The notes beneath the pieces were generated by a model, which had not been told where the DNA came from, ran no database searches, and saw only the letters and a program-made list of their open reading frames with translations. From Owenia fusiformis (lineage: Eukaryota > Annelida > Polychaeta > Sabellida > Oweniidae): a DNA stretch of 64,000 nucleotides. The DNA lies in the NCBI GenBank assembly GCA_903813345.2, contig CAIIXF020000001.1:10887598-10951597 (forward strand), read 5' to 3'. Shown piece after piece: positions 1 to 11,180 of the stretch. Numbering within the stretch: position 1 is the first letter of the stretch; every line of letters starts with the position of its first letter. Made by a program: the position numbers and the translations under genes.

Positions 1-532
1 GTGTTTACACAAAATAACTATGATTGTGGCAAATCGGGCTCTTATAGTCCGTAACATATTTGTAGCTGAATAAAATTTAAACTTAGGTTACCATCTTCAC
101 AATTATTTATTTTTACAAAAAATGCTTATTTCTTCAACTTACAAAAAAATTTAAACTGAGAGTATTGAAAGAGGAGCTTTTGATTTTTATGGTTCTTAAA
201 TCCTAAATCATGCTTTCATAGAGTTATCACACTTTGCCTGTTTGGGTTCACTATTCACCTCCATGTGAATACTTTGAGGCAGGGCAAGGCTTGCATTCTC
301 GATGGGCAAAACAAACAGTTTTACAGCAAGATATCCCCCATCGCTAAAATTGATTAAAAATTTAATGCCCATATTTAGCCACAATGTGGCGAATGGTGAG
401 CCCACATGGCTAATGTGTCAGCAACTTAAGACATTAACTTGAATTTCATGAAAAATTGCATTTTGTCAAGGGCACATATATAACTCATAATATAATATAA
501 TATACATAACATAACAAAAGTTAGCCTTAAGT
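1..532. other. Intergenic, no gene seen
   Basis: This is AT-rich sequence without a convincing coding frame. The short open frame on the minus strand near 208-405 resembles no family I recognise and has no splice or start context to support it. Confidence 0.5.
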
Positions 533-862
533 GTCACAATGATCACTATGATGTCACTATGATAAACTTTGTGTCAATATGGTGTCACTATGATACACCT
601 TGTGTTGATATGATGTCAGTATGATACACTTTGTGTCAATATGATGTCACTATGATTCACCTTGTGTTGATAGGATGTCGCTTATAATGATACACTTTGT
701 GTCAATATGATGTCACTATGATACACCTTGTGTCAATATGATGTCACTATGATACACTTTGTGTTGATATGATGTCATTATGATACACCCAGTGTTGATA
801 TGATGTCACTATGATACACATTGTGTCGATATTATGTCACTATGATGAGCCTAGTGTCATTT
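533..862. repeat. 31-bp minisatellite, about 10 copies
   Basis: A unit of the form TGTCACTATGATACACYTTG followed by TGTYRATATGA recurs every 31 bp with scattered substitutions. An isolated, more diverged piece with the same GTGTCARTATGATG wording lies at about 961-1010. The array ends roughly 150 bp beyond the stop codon of the minus-strand LRR gene, so it lies in that gene's 3' flank. No coding function is suggested. Confidence 0.8.
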
Positions 863-1018
863 TTCTCATTCGGGAAAATGATGGGTTGTGTGTCCGATCC
901 CCACTGGGTTGAACTGATTTTTATTAGCGCAGAATTTCATTCTATATTTTTATTACCAACATAGTGTCAGTATGATGTTAGTATAATAATACTAGTGTCA
1001 ATATACTGTGTGCATGGT

Positions 1019-1804
1019 CTAAAGTGTAAACACGGATGTTTTACTTTTACCCTCACCATGATTAATAATCTCTGTTTTTTGTCGTCTCCTTATTGTTACA
1101 AATATTGCTATTATGCTGGATATGATTAAATACAGAAGAACTATTATGATTATCGCAATAACATAAGGAGCCAATAGATGACGGTGTTCTTTTTTGTCTT
1201 TGCATTGCATTTGTGCAGGAGTAATTTTCAATAGTTCGATCTTTGAAATTGAGCATTTGATTTGAGATTTGTTGGTCAATATGTTCTGAATTTCTCTAGT
1301 CCATTCAATGAACCACATTTTGTCGCAATTACAGTCCCATGGATTCGCATGCAGGCTGAGTTCTTCTAAATTTGTCAAGTTTCTTATTACTTTAGGCAAG
1401 CTTGCGAGCCTGTTATTCTGTATATGTAACTGTTGTATATCAACCATGGCAGCCACAGCCTCCTGTGTTACGTTACTCAGTGTATTATCACCCATGTTAA
1501 GGTACATTGTATTATGCAGATATGTGTGATAGACCAATGTATGAATTCTATTGTTATTGAGCAAGATGTGATATTTAATATCTGAATCCTGGCAGGGCAC
1601 AGAATGTGGCATCTCTGTGAGGCTGGTATTAGTGCAGTTTACCTGGAGTATTGTGTCATTAAAGCCAGTGTGTGTTAATGTATCACAGTGGCACTGAGCT
1701 GGGCAGTGTGTCGTTGTATTACACTGTGATGCATGATTGGTTGCGCCTGTTATATGTAGCACCATCAATAGCACATAGCCATCCACTTCCATGTACATCT
1801 TCAC
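1019..1804 (-). CDS. LRR single-pass membrane protein lacking a TIR domain
   Basis: This single-exon frame encodes 261 residues. It opens with a hydrophobic leader (GYVLLMVLHITGA), followed by a cysteine-rich LRRNT-like segment (CPAQCHCDT). Two or three leucine-rich repeats follow (YLNMGDNTLSNVT, LHIQNNRLASLP, LEELSLHANPW). An LRRCT cap begins at PWDCNCDKMWFIEW and closes with IKCSIS and MQCKD. A very hydrophobic helix at about residues 208-234 (YVIAIIIIVLLYLIISSII) is followed by a basic stop-transfer (TIRRRQK) and a tail of about 25 residues. The order LRRNT-LRR-LRRCT-TM matches the membrane-proximal half of an invertebrate Toll-like receptor, but the cytoplasmic TIR domain is absent and the stop follows directly. 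It could be a decoy or adhesion-type LRR receptor, or a TLR-derived remnant. Three in-frame Met codons lie close together at the start, so the exact start is uncertain. Confidence 0.75.
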   Translation of the reverse strand: MKMYMEVDGYVLLMVLHITGATNHASQCNTTTHCPAQCHCDTLTHTGFNDTILQVNCTNTSLTEMPHSVPCQDSDIKYHILLNNNRIHTLVYHTYLHNTMYLNMGDNTLSNVTQEAVAAMVDIQQLHIQNNRLASLPKVIRNLTNLEELSLHANPWDCNCDKMWFIEWTREIQNILTNKSQIKCSISKIELLKITPAQMQCKDKKEHRHLLAPYVIAIIIIVLLYLIISSIIAIFVTIRRRQKTEIINHGEGKSKTSVFTL

Positions 1805-3368
1805 TCCCCTCTCGTATCAATTCAAGGAAATCAATGTAGAATTGGAAACACAGATTATGATTTGTCCAGTGTTATATCTCACGAAATCAGCTGTTATCTG
1901 ATTTATCGCAAGCTTTCAAGTTCATCTGTATATATTGGCAGTCCTGACATTGACAAATTCTTAATGTGTTGTACATGTACATTATCATATACAGCAATTC
2001 TTCACTTGTGATGCATCATTGTCATCCTTCAATAGGCTTGCCTCTGTTCAGGTGAAGGTTAGGCTGGATGGAACAAAAATCCAGGGCTTCCTGAAAATTA
2101 CATAATAGTACTGGGTAAACTATAATGTGGTTATCTTGTATATGTGATAATGATTGCCATAATAGATCACATTGCTTTCACTCCTACCAGAGGAAATCAT
2201 GCATCATCTATTATGGGCTAACAGAGCTTAACAAGGACATAGTTAGGCATGTTGCGGAGTACAGAAAAATATTCACTCAGTTTCACAAGTTTATGTCTAA
2301 CAGGGGCGTAGCTAGCTATGAGGAGGGCTACAGAAAAATATTCACTCACAGTTTTTTCGAATGAAAATGTGAAGGTGACAGAATCCCAAAAATATTGCCT
2401 GTACTAAATGAAGGGATACCATTTATTCATAGAGATTTATCTCATCCACACTTGGAGAAATTTATCTGTTTATACTAGGTATTCTATTCATAGTACTATA
2501 TTCCGTGCATCATGGGAAGATGTATTTTTATCTTATGCAGGTTATTCAAGTTCAGAATTGTGAAATCGAAGTAAAGGTTAGATCACATTCAATATTTTTT
2601 TTTATCCAAATTGGAGCTAAAAGTCTAAAGTTTAATTTTATCAAATTAATTTCAAGTACATGTATAAACAATGTAACAATAGTTGTACATTGTGATATGC
2701 CTGATATGATACCTATTATATCTAGCATTGTCAAAGACCCTATGTCGATATGACCTAGTAGCTATAACAAGAGTGACAGTTAATTTTATCATTTATACCA
2801 GCAATATGTAAAGTGCTATATTCTGTTAAATATCATAAACCCTTTTCACAGAATCTGCAATGAATCTACAATTAATGAGATTTATGATATGTGTTTTTGC
2901 ATGTCATCACTATTAATATTTTCTTTAATTACCTCTCTTGTTTATCCATCTCTAGGCACAACATACTCCGGCTCAATAAATAGAATCCATCTTGAATAAA
3001 AAATATATCCTGGAGAACAGATTATCAATTAGCCAGTGGCTTGAAATACTGTGTATATAGCACTGTTCTGTCTTAGTATTGACTATACATTGTATACAGG
3101 TATGGGGCCTCAAATGGTTAAAATCAGTCCTTTGTGTGTATGATAATCAATATCAGTAAAAGACTCCATAGAGTATTATTTAATTTGTGTAAATGAGCAT
3201 TGGTAGCCTCATACACTATTGATTATAATATGCTCATATTAGCACGTCATCAGTACTACCCTTCTAAAGAATATATAATTCTGATATTTGTGTGAAGTGT
3301 TAGTTCCTAGAAATGAACTAATTATGAACATTTGTATTGGTTATTAATAGGTGAAATCTGTATAAATA
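1805..3368. other. Intergenic upstream of the LRR gene
   Basis: No gene is seen. A short phrase, ACAGAAAAATATTCACTCA, occurs twice at about 2262-2350, the two copies separated by a piece reading GGGGCGTAGCTAGC, which resembles the edge of a dispersed repeat. The promoter of the minus-strand LRR gene should lie in the first few hundred bases, but no motif is decisive. Confidence 0.4.
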
Positions 3369-3370
3369 TA

Positions 3371-4013
3371 CAGGGTGTCCCGAAAGTATGGGGCCCCCCT
3401 TACCAGTGTCGTCATAGTATGTGTCATATATCATTTTAAAGCTTATCCAAAGTTACATTGATTCAAGTATCATGGTTCAACTCTCAAATGTGAAAAAATT
3501 ACAGGCATTTAAAAACTTAGTGTTTGGTCAAAATTAAGTTCAATTTTACAATGGTCAAAATTAAGTTCAATTTTACACCAAATCACTAGTCAATGTGTCT
3601 TTCCGGGCCATCTTAACAGCAGCAATTCTTTTCGGGTAGGATGGATATTGAGTTGGAAAAAGAGAATGGTGAGGGTAGAAACTCTTCTAAAGTGCCTTAA
3701 CAGGTTTTAAGAGGGTTATAAAATTCCACACCCCTATTTGAAGGGCTTTTAAGGTCATATCTGAAAATAATTACTGCTGTTAACATGGCCAAGGGGGGAC
3801 TCATTGACTAGTAATTTGGAGTAAAATTGAACTTTATTTTGACAAAACACTAACTTTTAAAATGACTGTAACTTTTTCCCATTTGGGAGTTAAACCATGA
3901 TACTTGGCAAATCAATGTAACTTTGGATAAGCTTTAAAATGATATATGACACATACTATGGGGACAGTGGAATATATCTGCCTAGGGGGGCCCCATACTT
4001 TCGGGACACTCTG
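3371..4013. mobile_element. Non-autonomous Tc1/mariner-type inverted-repeat element
   Basis: The ends are CAGGGTGTCCCGAAAGTATG and its inverted partner, with only small differences, and each is flanked by TA. Beyond the first 30 bases the inverted similarity continues for some 250 bp on each side (the CATATATCATTTTAAAGCTT region and its mirror), so most of the element can fold on itself. It contains no transposase frame. The TA target site and the CAGGGTGTCC terminus fit the Tc1/mariner superfamily. Confidence 0.8.
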
Positions 4014-4118
4014 TATACTTGTAAATGATATCACTGTCACATTGATATAGAGGTACAGGGGTGACAAAATTGAAAGCATTATTTACCAAGTAAAGATCAA
4101 ATATAAACAAGGGACTTA

Positions 4119-4962
4119 GGGGAACATGGGGCAAAACGGCCCTCTGGGGCAAAGTGGCCCATCGAAATATCTTTTGAACTATAAAAAGATGGTTCTTCAA
4201 AAGTCACAAAATTGAATTTTGAAATATCTGCCACCTTCTCGAGCGTCCATTTTTAACCAAGCAGCGTCTCGCTTTACGTAAGAGGTAATTCTACTTTTCA
4301 CCCTCTTTTTTGGAAATTACCCCTCTCACGAGAATCTCTAAAAAATCCGGCAACAATAGAATATCGTTTTGATTTAACATTTTACATAGAGTGTGCACAT
4401 TTATTATTTATTTGTAAAAATTTCGAGCTTCAAATATTAGGCAAATTAAAATGACGTCTATTTGAAAATTCACATGTCTTTGGGGCAAAACGGCCCACAC
4501 ATGTTATAACATACAAAAATCTTATTGTGCAAGAACAATTGGTTTTCAAATGTAACAATTTTAACATCTGGCTTGTGCCTAATTTCCTTCCGACACATAT
4601 CGAATGACTAGAATTATGGTAGGGGTTAAGAATACTTTATCTGTCAAAGGTTTGAACGTCTGAGATAAGATGTTTGTGGACGAGTCTTGTAATTGATTAA
4701 TTTTGGTTTCAAAACCCATGTAACAGAGGGTGGGCCGTTTTGCCCCACCCATGGGCCGTTTTGCCCCACTCTCGACAATATTTTTGACCATTGAAAAATC
4801 ACAGAAGATAGTCCTAGGAAAGTATAAAACACTCGAAAAATGTAAAGCACAAACCATTAATAAAGTGGAACATCAAAGTGCGCGATGATTGACAGATACG
4901 AAAATACCCCGTACAGTACAACTTAAAATTAAATTTTTTGGGCCGCTTTGCCCCATGTTCCC
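4119..4962. mobile_element. Inverted-repeat DNA element with GGGGCAAAACGG motifs
   Basis: The left end is GGGGAACATGGGGCAAAACGG and the right end is the inverse, CCGCTTTGCCCCATGTTCCC. Both are flanked by the trinucleotide TTA, consistent with a 3-bp target duplication as in PIF/Harbinger. Further GGGGCAAA or TTTGCCCC blocks recur inside (about 4130-4160, 4480 and 4730-4770). No transposase is recognisable, so it is most likely a MITE-type derivative. The family assignment is an inference from the target site only. Confidence 0.65.
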
Positions 4963-4965
4963 TTA

Positions 4966-5514
4966 CTCCATAATTAAAGAATGTATGGAAATATTTATAT
5001 TTTGATGGATGGTAATGTATTATTTTGGACATTTTTGAGGTTTTTGTAAAAGAAAAAAATATGACAAAAAATGAACAAACCAATGAATGGTGAATATTTA
5101 GAAATGATTTTTGATGAAACATATTTTATATATTTTCAGGATCCAAAGCGCCATCTAGAGGAGCATGTTGATGTTCTGATGTCATCCGATATTATACAAT
5201 GCCTTGGAGCTATGTTACATACAGTTGTCTTCAAATAAAATAACTCTCAATACAGACTAGTGGAATAGATGAACATAATATGTAGACCATCACATATTTC
5301 TTAAAACATCTCAGACAGAGAAATTGTACTGAAATGCCACATTTTGTCAAATCTGAACTATTGGATACTGTATACACAGATTGGTACTGTTCAAACCCTT
5401 TGTGACCTGCATCATTGCTAGTGAAAGGTCTGCAGAGTACCTGTATTGTCTCCACTGATGTAAACATGTTGAACTCAACATCCTTCAATGTGCTAGGAGG
5501 AGCATTTTGTTCAA
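4966..5514. other. Intergenic, no gene seen
   Basis: Nothing is recognisable here apart from AT-rich sequence. The open frames in it are short and resemble no known family. Confidence 0.4.
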
Positions 5515-7520
5515 ATTCTGATGCAAAATTAATCAGTCGCCTCTCTTAGATCTCCTTTAAGTACTAGAACTTAGTACAAAGTCAACTTAACGGCTTGTAT
5601 CATTTTGAATTGATTTTGCCTTAAACATCTTATATGGGGACCAGTCAATGCTATTTTGCATTTTCATATTTAGCTAAGTATTCTGTACATCTGACAGTAC
5701 ATGTTTTGAAGCTGACCTTTTCACTGAAACTGGTTTTCCATTAAATATGAGTCTCCAAATGATACCTTATTTGCTTTTGATTCCATAAGTTGAATATATT
5801 TCAAGGGTGATAAAATTCTCCATTGTGACTGAGATATTGCATAGACTCACACACTGTACATGTTACGACTGAAAAAGACAATAAACACAGGTGTAATATA
5901 TTATATAATACATGTTTTATTTATTCCTGTTATAATTTATATAATTACATACAAGTTTCACATGTGCCACATGGGAATAAGGTCTGAAATGACAAATAAA
6001 TTACTGTTGGCAAAAATAATGATTGTTATACTAAATTACCAGTACTTATTGATCACCCCTCGTATATTTTTGCTATTTTATAACTACACAATTGGTCAAA
6101 ATAAAAAAAATAGTGTTTTAAATGAGATTTTTTTTAAAATTATGATCATTTAAGTGCCTTCAATTTGCATAAATGGAAAATATTTGAAAATTGATGTGAA
6201 TTCCCCGTTTTTTCCAAGATACCTATTGAGAAACATAGTTTTAAATGATGAACATTTCTATGTGTAAAATCATCTCCCCATATATTTCCCATCAAATAAG
6301 AAATAATATTTAAGAAATTGCCTTCACTGACTAATGGATGGAACTTCATCTGTTGGAATAATCAAAATGTCAATAAGCAAGATTACTCATTCATTCCTGA
6401 AACATTAGTGTGATACATAACATACAGAAATTATATCCTATTATTTATAACACTGAATCTCAAGGCATTGTCATGGTTGTCTTAATTACTGTTACCTCCT
6501 AAGAGTAACTAGGAATCAAATTCATTTCCGGGAATAAGTAATTAATTAAAGTGAGAACACACACCCGAGTCCTTTTTCATATTTCTAGGAAATAATAGAT
6601 GATCTTTAACAAAAGTGGAATTAACAATTTTTCAATTTTCATTTTTTAATTATTGAAAGCCATGCATCATAAAAATAATATGGACATTTATGGCCCATCA
6701 GAATTTGGCTCAATTGTGAGGATAATGTATACATTGTACAATACTTTATGTAGTGTACTGGAATATTTTTATGTCTGATAATCGTTGTCTATGAATTAAT
6801 TTGTCTGCTGTATCCATATTTCACTTTCAAACTTTAAAGAACAAAGTGAGATGTTAACTAATAATTAAAGTCCAAATACTACGAAAAATTTTAAAATGAT
6901 CATCAATCATATGTATGATATAAATAAATGTGCATGACTTGTACAGATGTAACATTTAGATACACATCTGTAATTATAAATTACTGAAATAATTTGTTCA
7001 AAATAACCTCATAGATATTCTCATTTAAACCACATTATTGCTACCATGCTTGTGTAATTCAAACAAATGACACAATTTAATCACCCTATGCAGACAGAGC
7101 CTGTGGGAAATATTGGGTGCGGCGCAAATGAGCGGAGGGTGCGGAGCTAACGGTCATTTTTGAATTTAAAATTGGGATATTTCTGAAACTAAGCCGTTTT
7201 GGGACTTCAAATATACCAAGATATGTGTATTTGACACCAAATATCAATAAAATTGTGAAAATAGTAGTGCAATTCATTTTATAGCGACGCAGTATGCCTT
7301 AAACATTTCCCAGACCTATATATTTTGAGACTATCCTTTTAATACTGCGTCCCCAGCATTCATAAAAAATGGTGTTCAAGATACACTACCCATGCAAATT
7401 ATTTTTGCATCTTGGAAGCCAGGCAGTATCTGTGTGATTTTATAAAAATTCGGAAATGTTCTTCAGATATGAGCCCCTCTAAATATTGGGTGCGGAGCTA
7501 CGTTTATGGAGCTGCTCCGC
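5515..7520. repeat. First copy of a 2006-bp tandem duplication
   Basis: This block repeats immediately at 7521-9526, and I found no difference between the two on reading. It begins at ATTCTGATGCAAAATTAATC and ends in the middle of a palindromic element (GGAGCTGCTCCGC). It contains no credible gene; the 97-residue and 67-residue open frames occur twice only because the block is duplicated. From 7082 onward this copy holds just the left arm of the foldback element that is complete at 9088-9936. Confidence 0.9.
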
Positions 7521-9526
7521 ATTCTGATGCAAAATTAATCAGTCGCCTCTCTTAGATCTCCTTTAAGTACTAGAACTTAGTACAAAGTCAACTTAACGGC
7601 TTGTATCATTTTGAATTGATTTTGCCTTAAACATCTTATATGGGGACCAGTCAATGCTATTTTGCATTTTCATATTTAGCTAAGTATTCTGTACATCTGA
7701 CAGTACATGTTTTGAAGCTGACCTTTTCACTGAAACTGGTTTTCCATTAAATATGAGTCTCCAAATGATACCTTATTTGCTTTTGATTCCATAAGTTGAA
7801 TATATTTCAAGGGTGATAAAATTCTCCATTGTGACTGAGATATTGCATAGACTCACACACTGTACATGTTACGACTGAAAAAGACAATAAACACAGGTGT
7901 AATATATTATATAATACATGTTTTATTTATTCCTGTTATAATTTATATAATTACATACAAGTTTCACATGTGCCACATGGGAATAAGGTCTGAAATGACA
8001 AATAAATTACTGTTGGCAAAAATAATGATTGTTATACTAAATTACCAGTACTTATTGATCACCCCTCGTATATTTTTGCTATTTTATAACTACACAATTG
8101 GTCAAAATAAAAAAAATAGTGTTTTAAATGAGATTTTTTTTAAAATTATGATCATTTAAGTGCCTTCAATTTGCATAAATGGAAAATATTTGAAAATTGA
8201 TGTGAATTCCCCGTTTTTTCCAAGATACCTATTGAGAAACATAGTTTTAAATGATGAACATTTCTATGTGTAAAATCATCTCCCCATATATTTCCCATCA
8301 AATAAGAAATAATATTTAAGAAATTGCCTTCACTGACTAATGGATGGAACTTCATCTGTTGGAATAATCAAAATGTCAATAAGCAAGATTACTCATTCAT
8401 TCCTGAAACATTAGTGTGATACATAACATACAGAAATTATATCCTATTATTTATAACACTGAATCTCAAGGCATTGTCATGGTTGTCTTAATTACTGTTA
8501 CCTCCTAAGAGTAACTAGGAATCAAATTCATTTCCGGGAATAAGTAATTAATTAAAGTGAGAACACACACCCGAGTCCTTTTTCATATTTCTAGGAAATA
8601 ATAGATGATCTTTAACAAAAGTGGAATTAACAATTTTTCAATTTTCATTTTTTAATTATTGAAAGCCATGCATCATAAAAATAATATGGACATTTATGGC
8701 CCATCAGAATTTGGCTCAATTGTGAGGATAATGTATACATTGTACAATACTTTATGTAGTGTACTGGAATATTTTTATGTCTGATAATCGTTGTCTATGA
8801 ATTAATTTGTCTGCTGTATCCATATTTCACTTTCAAACTTTAAAGAACAAAGTGAGATGTTAACTAATAATTAAAGTCCAAATACTACGAAAAATTTTAA
8901 AATGATCATCAATCATATGTATGATATAAATAAATGTGCATGACTTGTACAGATGTAACATTTAGATACACATCTGTAATTATAAATTACTGAAATAATT
9001 TGTTCAAAATAACCTCATAGATATTCTCATTTAAACCACATTATTGCTACCATGCTTGTGTAATTCAAACAAATGACACAATTTAATCACCCTATGCAGA
9101 CAGAGCCTGTGGGAAATATTGGGTGCGGCGCAAATGAGCGGAGGGTGCGGAGCTAACGGTCATTTTTGAATTTAAAATTGGGATATTTCTGAAACTAAGC
9201 CGTTTTGGGACTTCAAATATACCAAGATATGTGTATTTGACACCAAATATCAATAAAATTGTGAAAATAGTAGTGCAATTCATTTTATAGCGACGCAGTA
9301 TGCCTTAAACATTTCCCAGACCTATATATTTTGAGACTATCCTTTTAATACTGCGTCCCCAGCATTCATAAAAAATGGTGTTCAAGATACACTACCCATG
9401 CAAATTATTTTTGCATCTTGGAAGCCAGGCAGTATCTGTGTGATTTTATAAAAATTCGGAAATGTTCTTCAGATATGAGCCCCTCTAAATATTGGGTGCG
9501 GAGCTACGTTTATGGAGCTGCTCCGC
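7521..9526. repeat. Second copy of the 2006-bp tandem duplication
   Basis: This copy starts with the same ATTCTGATGCAAAATT and runs through the same sequence. Here the sequence continues past the hairpin centre into the right arm of the palindromic element. The offset to the first copy is 2006 bp throughout. Identity this complete means a very recent event or an assembly duplication. Confidence 0.9.
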
Positions 9527-9936
9527 ACCCAATATTTAGAGGGGCTCATATCTGAAGAACATTTCCGAATTTTTATAAAATCACACAGATACTGCCTGGC
9601 TTCAAAGATGCAAAAATAATTTGTATAGATAGTGCACCTTGAACACCATTTTTTATGAATGCTGGGGACTCAGTATTAAAAGGATAATTTCAAAATATAT
9701 AGGTCTGGGAAAGGTTTAAGGCACACTGCGTCGCTATAGAATGAATTGCGCTACTATTTTCACAATTGTATTGATATTTGGTGTCAAATACACATATCTT
9801 GGTATATTTGAAGTCCCAAAACGGCTTAGTTTCAGAAATATCCCAAATTTAAATTCAAAAATAACCGTTAGCTCCGCACCCTCCGCTCATTTGCTCCGCA
9901 CCCAATATTTCCCACAGGCTCTGTCTGCATAGGGTG
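9088..9936. mobile_element. Palindromic foldback element, complete copy 1
   Basis: The two arms of about 415-420 bp are nearly perfect inverted copies of one another. The left end is CACCCTATGCAGACAGAGCC and the right end is its mirror, ending GCATAGGGTG, with a loop of about 15 bases near 9510 (TACGTTTATGG). It is flanked by TTAAT on both sides, a 5-bp target duplication. The 63-residue open frames in each arm are mirror products of the same DNA and are not genes. A second complete copy lies at 38212-39061. Confidence 0.85.
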
Positions 9937-9941
9937 TTAAT

Positions 9942-11180
9942 GGCAATTGTCAATACCCTATATGTATATGTACTGACAATTTACTATCATAAGTATACAT
10001 GCAGTAGGCACAAGTTTTATACAGAACATTATTGACCATAACATTAACATGTGACATAAACATATCTACAATTAAATCAAAATAAAACCTGCTTACAAGG
10101 TATATATGGTCCCAAGGGCTAAAGCTTTATAGTTGCATCTGAACACTGAATTATACTATAACCACATGATGGATAAAGCTTCAGTCACATTTGCTCTACA
10201 GTGGCCGTAGCTTCACAAAATAGATATAGAATATCTACATCGTACTGCTCATTCCTTTATTTTATGATGCATATTTCTGCTGATTTTAGAAGCTACGTCC
10301 ACTATTTACGACTGAGGCATAAACACGAACAAAATCCAACTCATCAGAAGCTATGACAGTATTTCACCTAGAGGGGATGGGGATATCCCAGAATTCATAG
10401 ATGAACCATGTAAATATGAATGTATATACTAGTATTTGTCTTTACATAGTGATATGAAGATCTAAGGATTCTGGGGTATTTCCTCCTCTTGTTTCACCGA
10501 AGCTAATTTTGATCATCAAATCCAACTAACTGCATGTTACTCTATCACAACTGCTTTGACCTATATGCTCTATAAAGCGAAAGCCCTTCTGGTTTACCTC
10601 AAACCATGTACCTCTGATCTCAGTTCAAACTGCACATTTATTGTTAAGAAGATAGTGGATGTATAAGGTGGTAGGATGATACCTTACACAACATTCTCCC
10701 ATCTTGTATAAGGTTGTATTTCTAGATGATACCTTATACAATATTCTCCCAAATGGATTTATCATCTCACCCATAAGCATTTCCCCAAGCAATAATTACA
10801 CCTAGCTATTGACTGATTCTTTCAAGTATTGTAAATTTACATAGCCCCTATCCAAAACCTTAATGGCTTCATAGGAGTGACAGTATGTCCAAATAAATCT
10901 GACTTGGAGACATTACAAAATGCTGGAGTGGGGATAATATTTTCAAAAAACATTATTCTTACTCTGAATACCTCTGATAATTAATTACATGTTGTAGTTG
11001 ACATAGTTTATTAGAAAAAATCTGGACTTTAATAGGGAAATATCTGAGATACCTGCAATATTTGCAGTTAATATCTATACTGGTACAAACTGGTTCCAAT
11101 GGGAAAATACGACATCATCACAAAATACATGCACAAATCCTCCTTATTCATCCTCTACCCTCAAGTGTCCTAATCTAGTC
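9942..11180. other. 3' flank and probable 3' UTR of STAM
   Basis: No coding frame of note is present. The 3' UTR of the minus-strand STAM transcript must lie in the upper part of this stretch. I could not single out its polyadenylation signal. Confidence 0.4.

Noticed and set aside
5860-8159. Identical 97-residue plus-strand frames at 5860 and 7866
   Set aside because: They are duplicated only because the 2006-bp block is duplicated. The composition follows AT-rich DNA and no family resemblance is seen.
7086-9932. 63-residue frames beginning MNCTTIF or MNCATIF
   Set aside because: They lie in both arms of the palindromic element and recur with each copy, so they reflect the repeat and not a gene.
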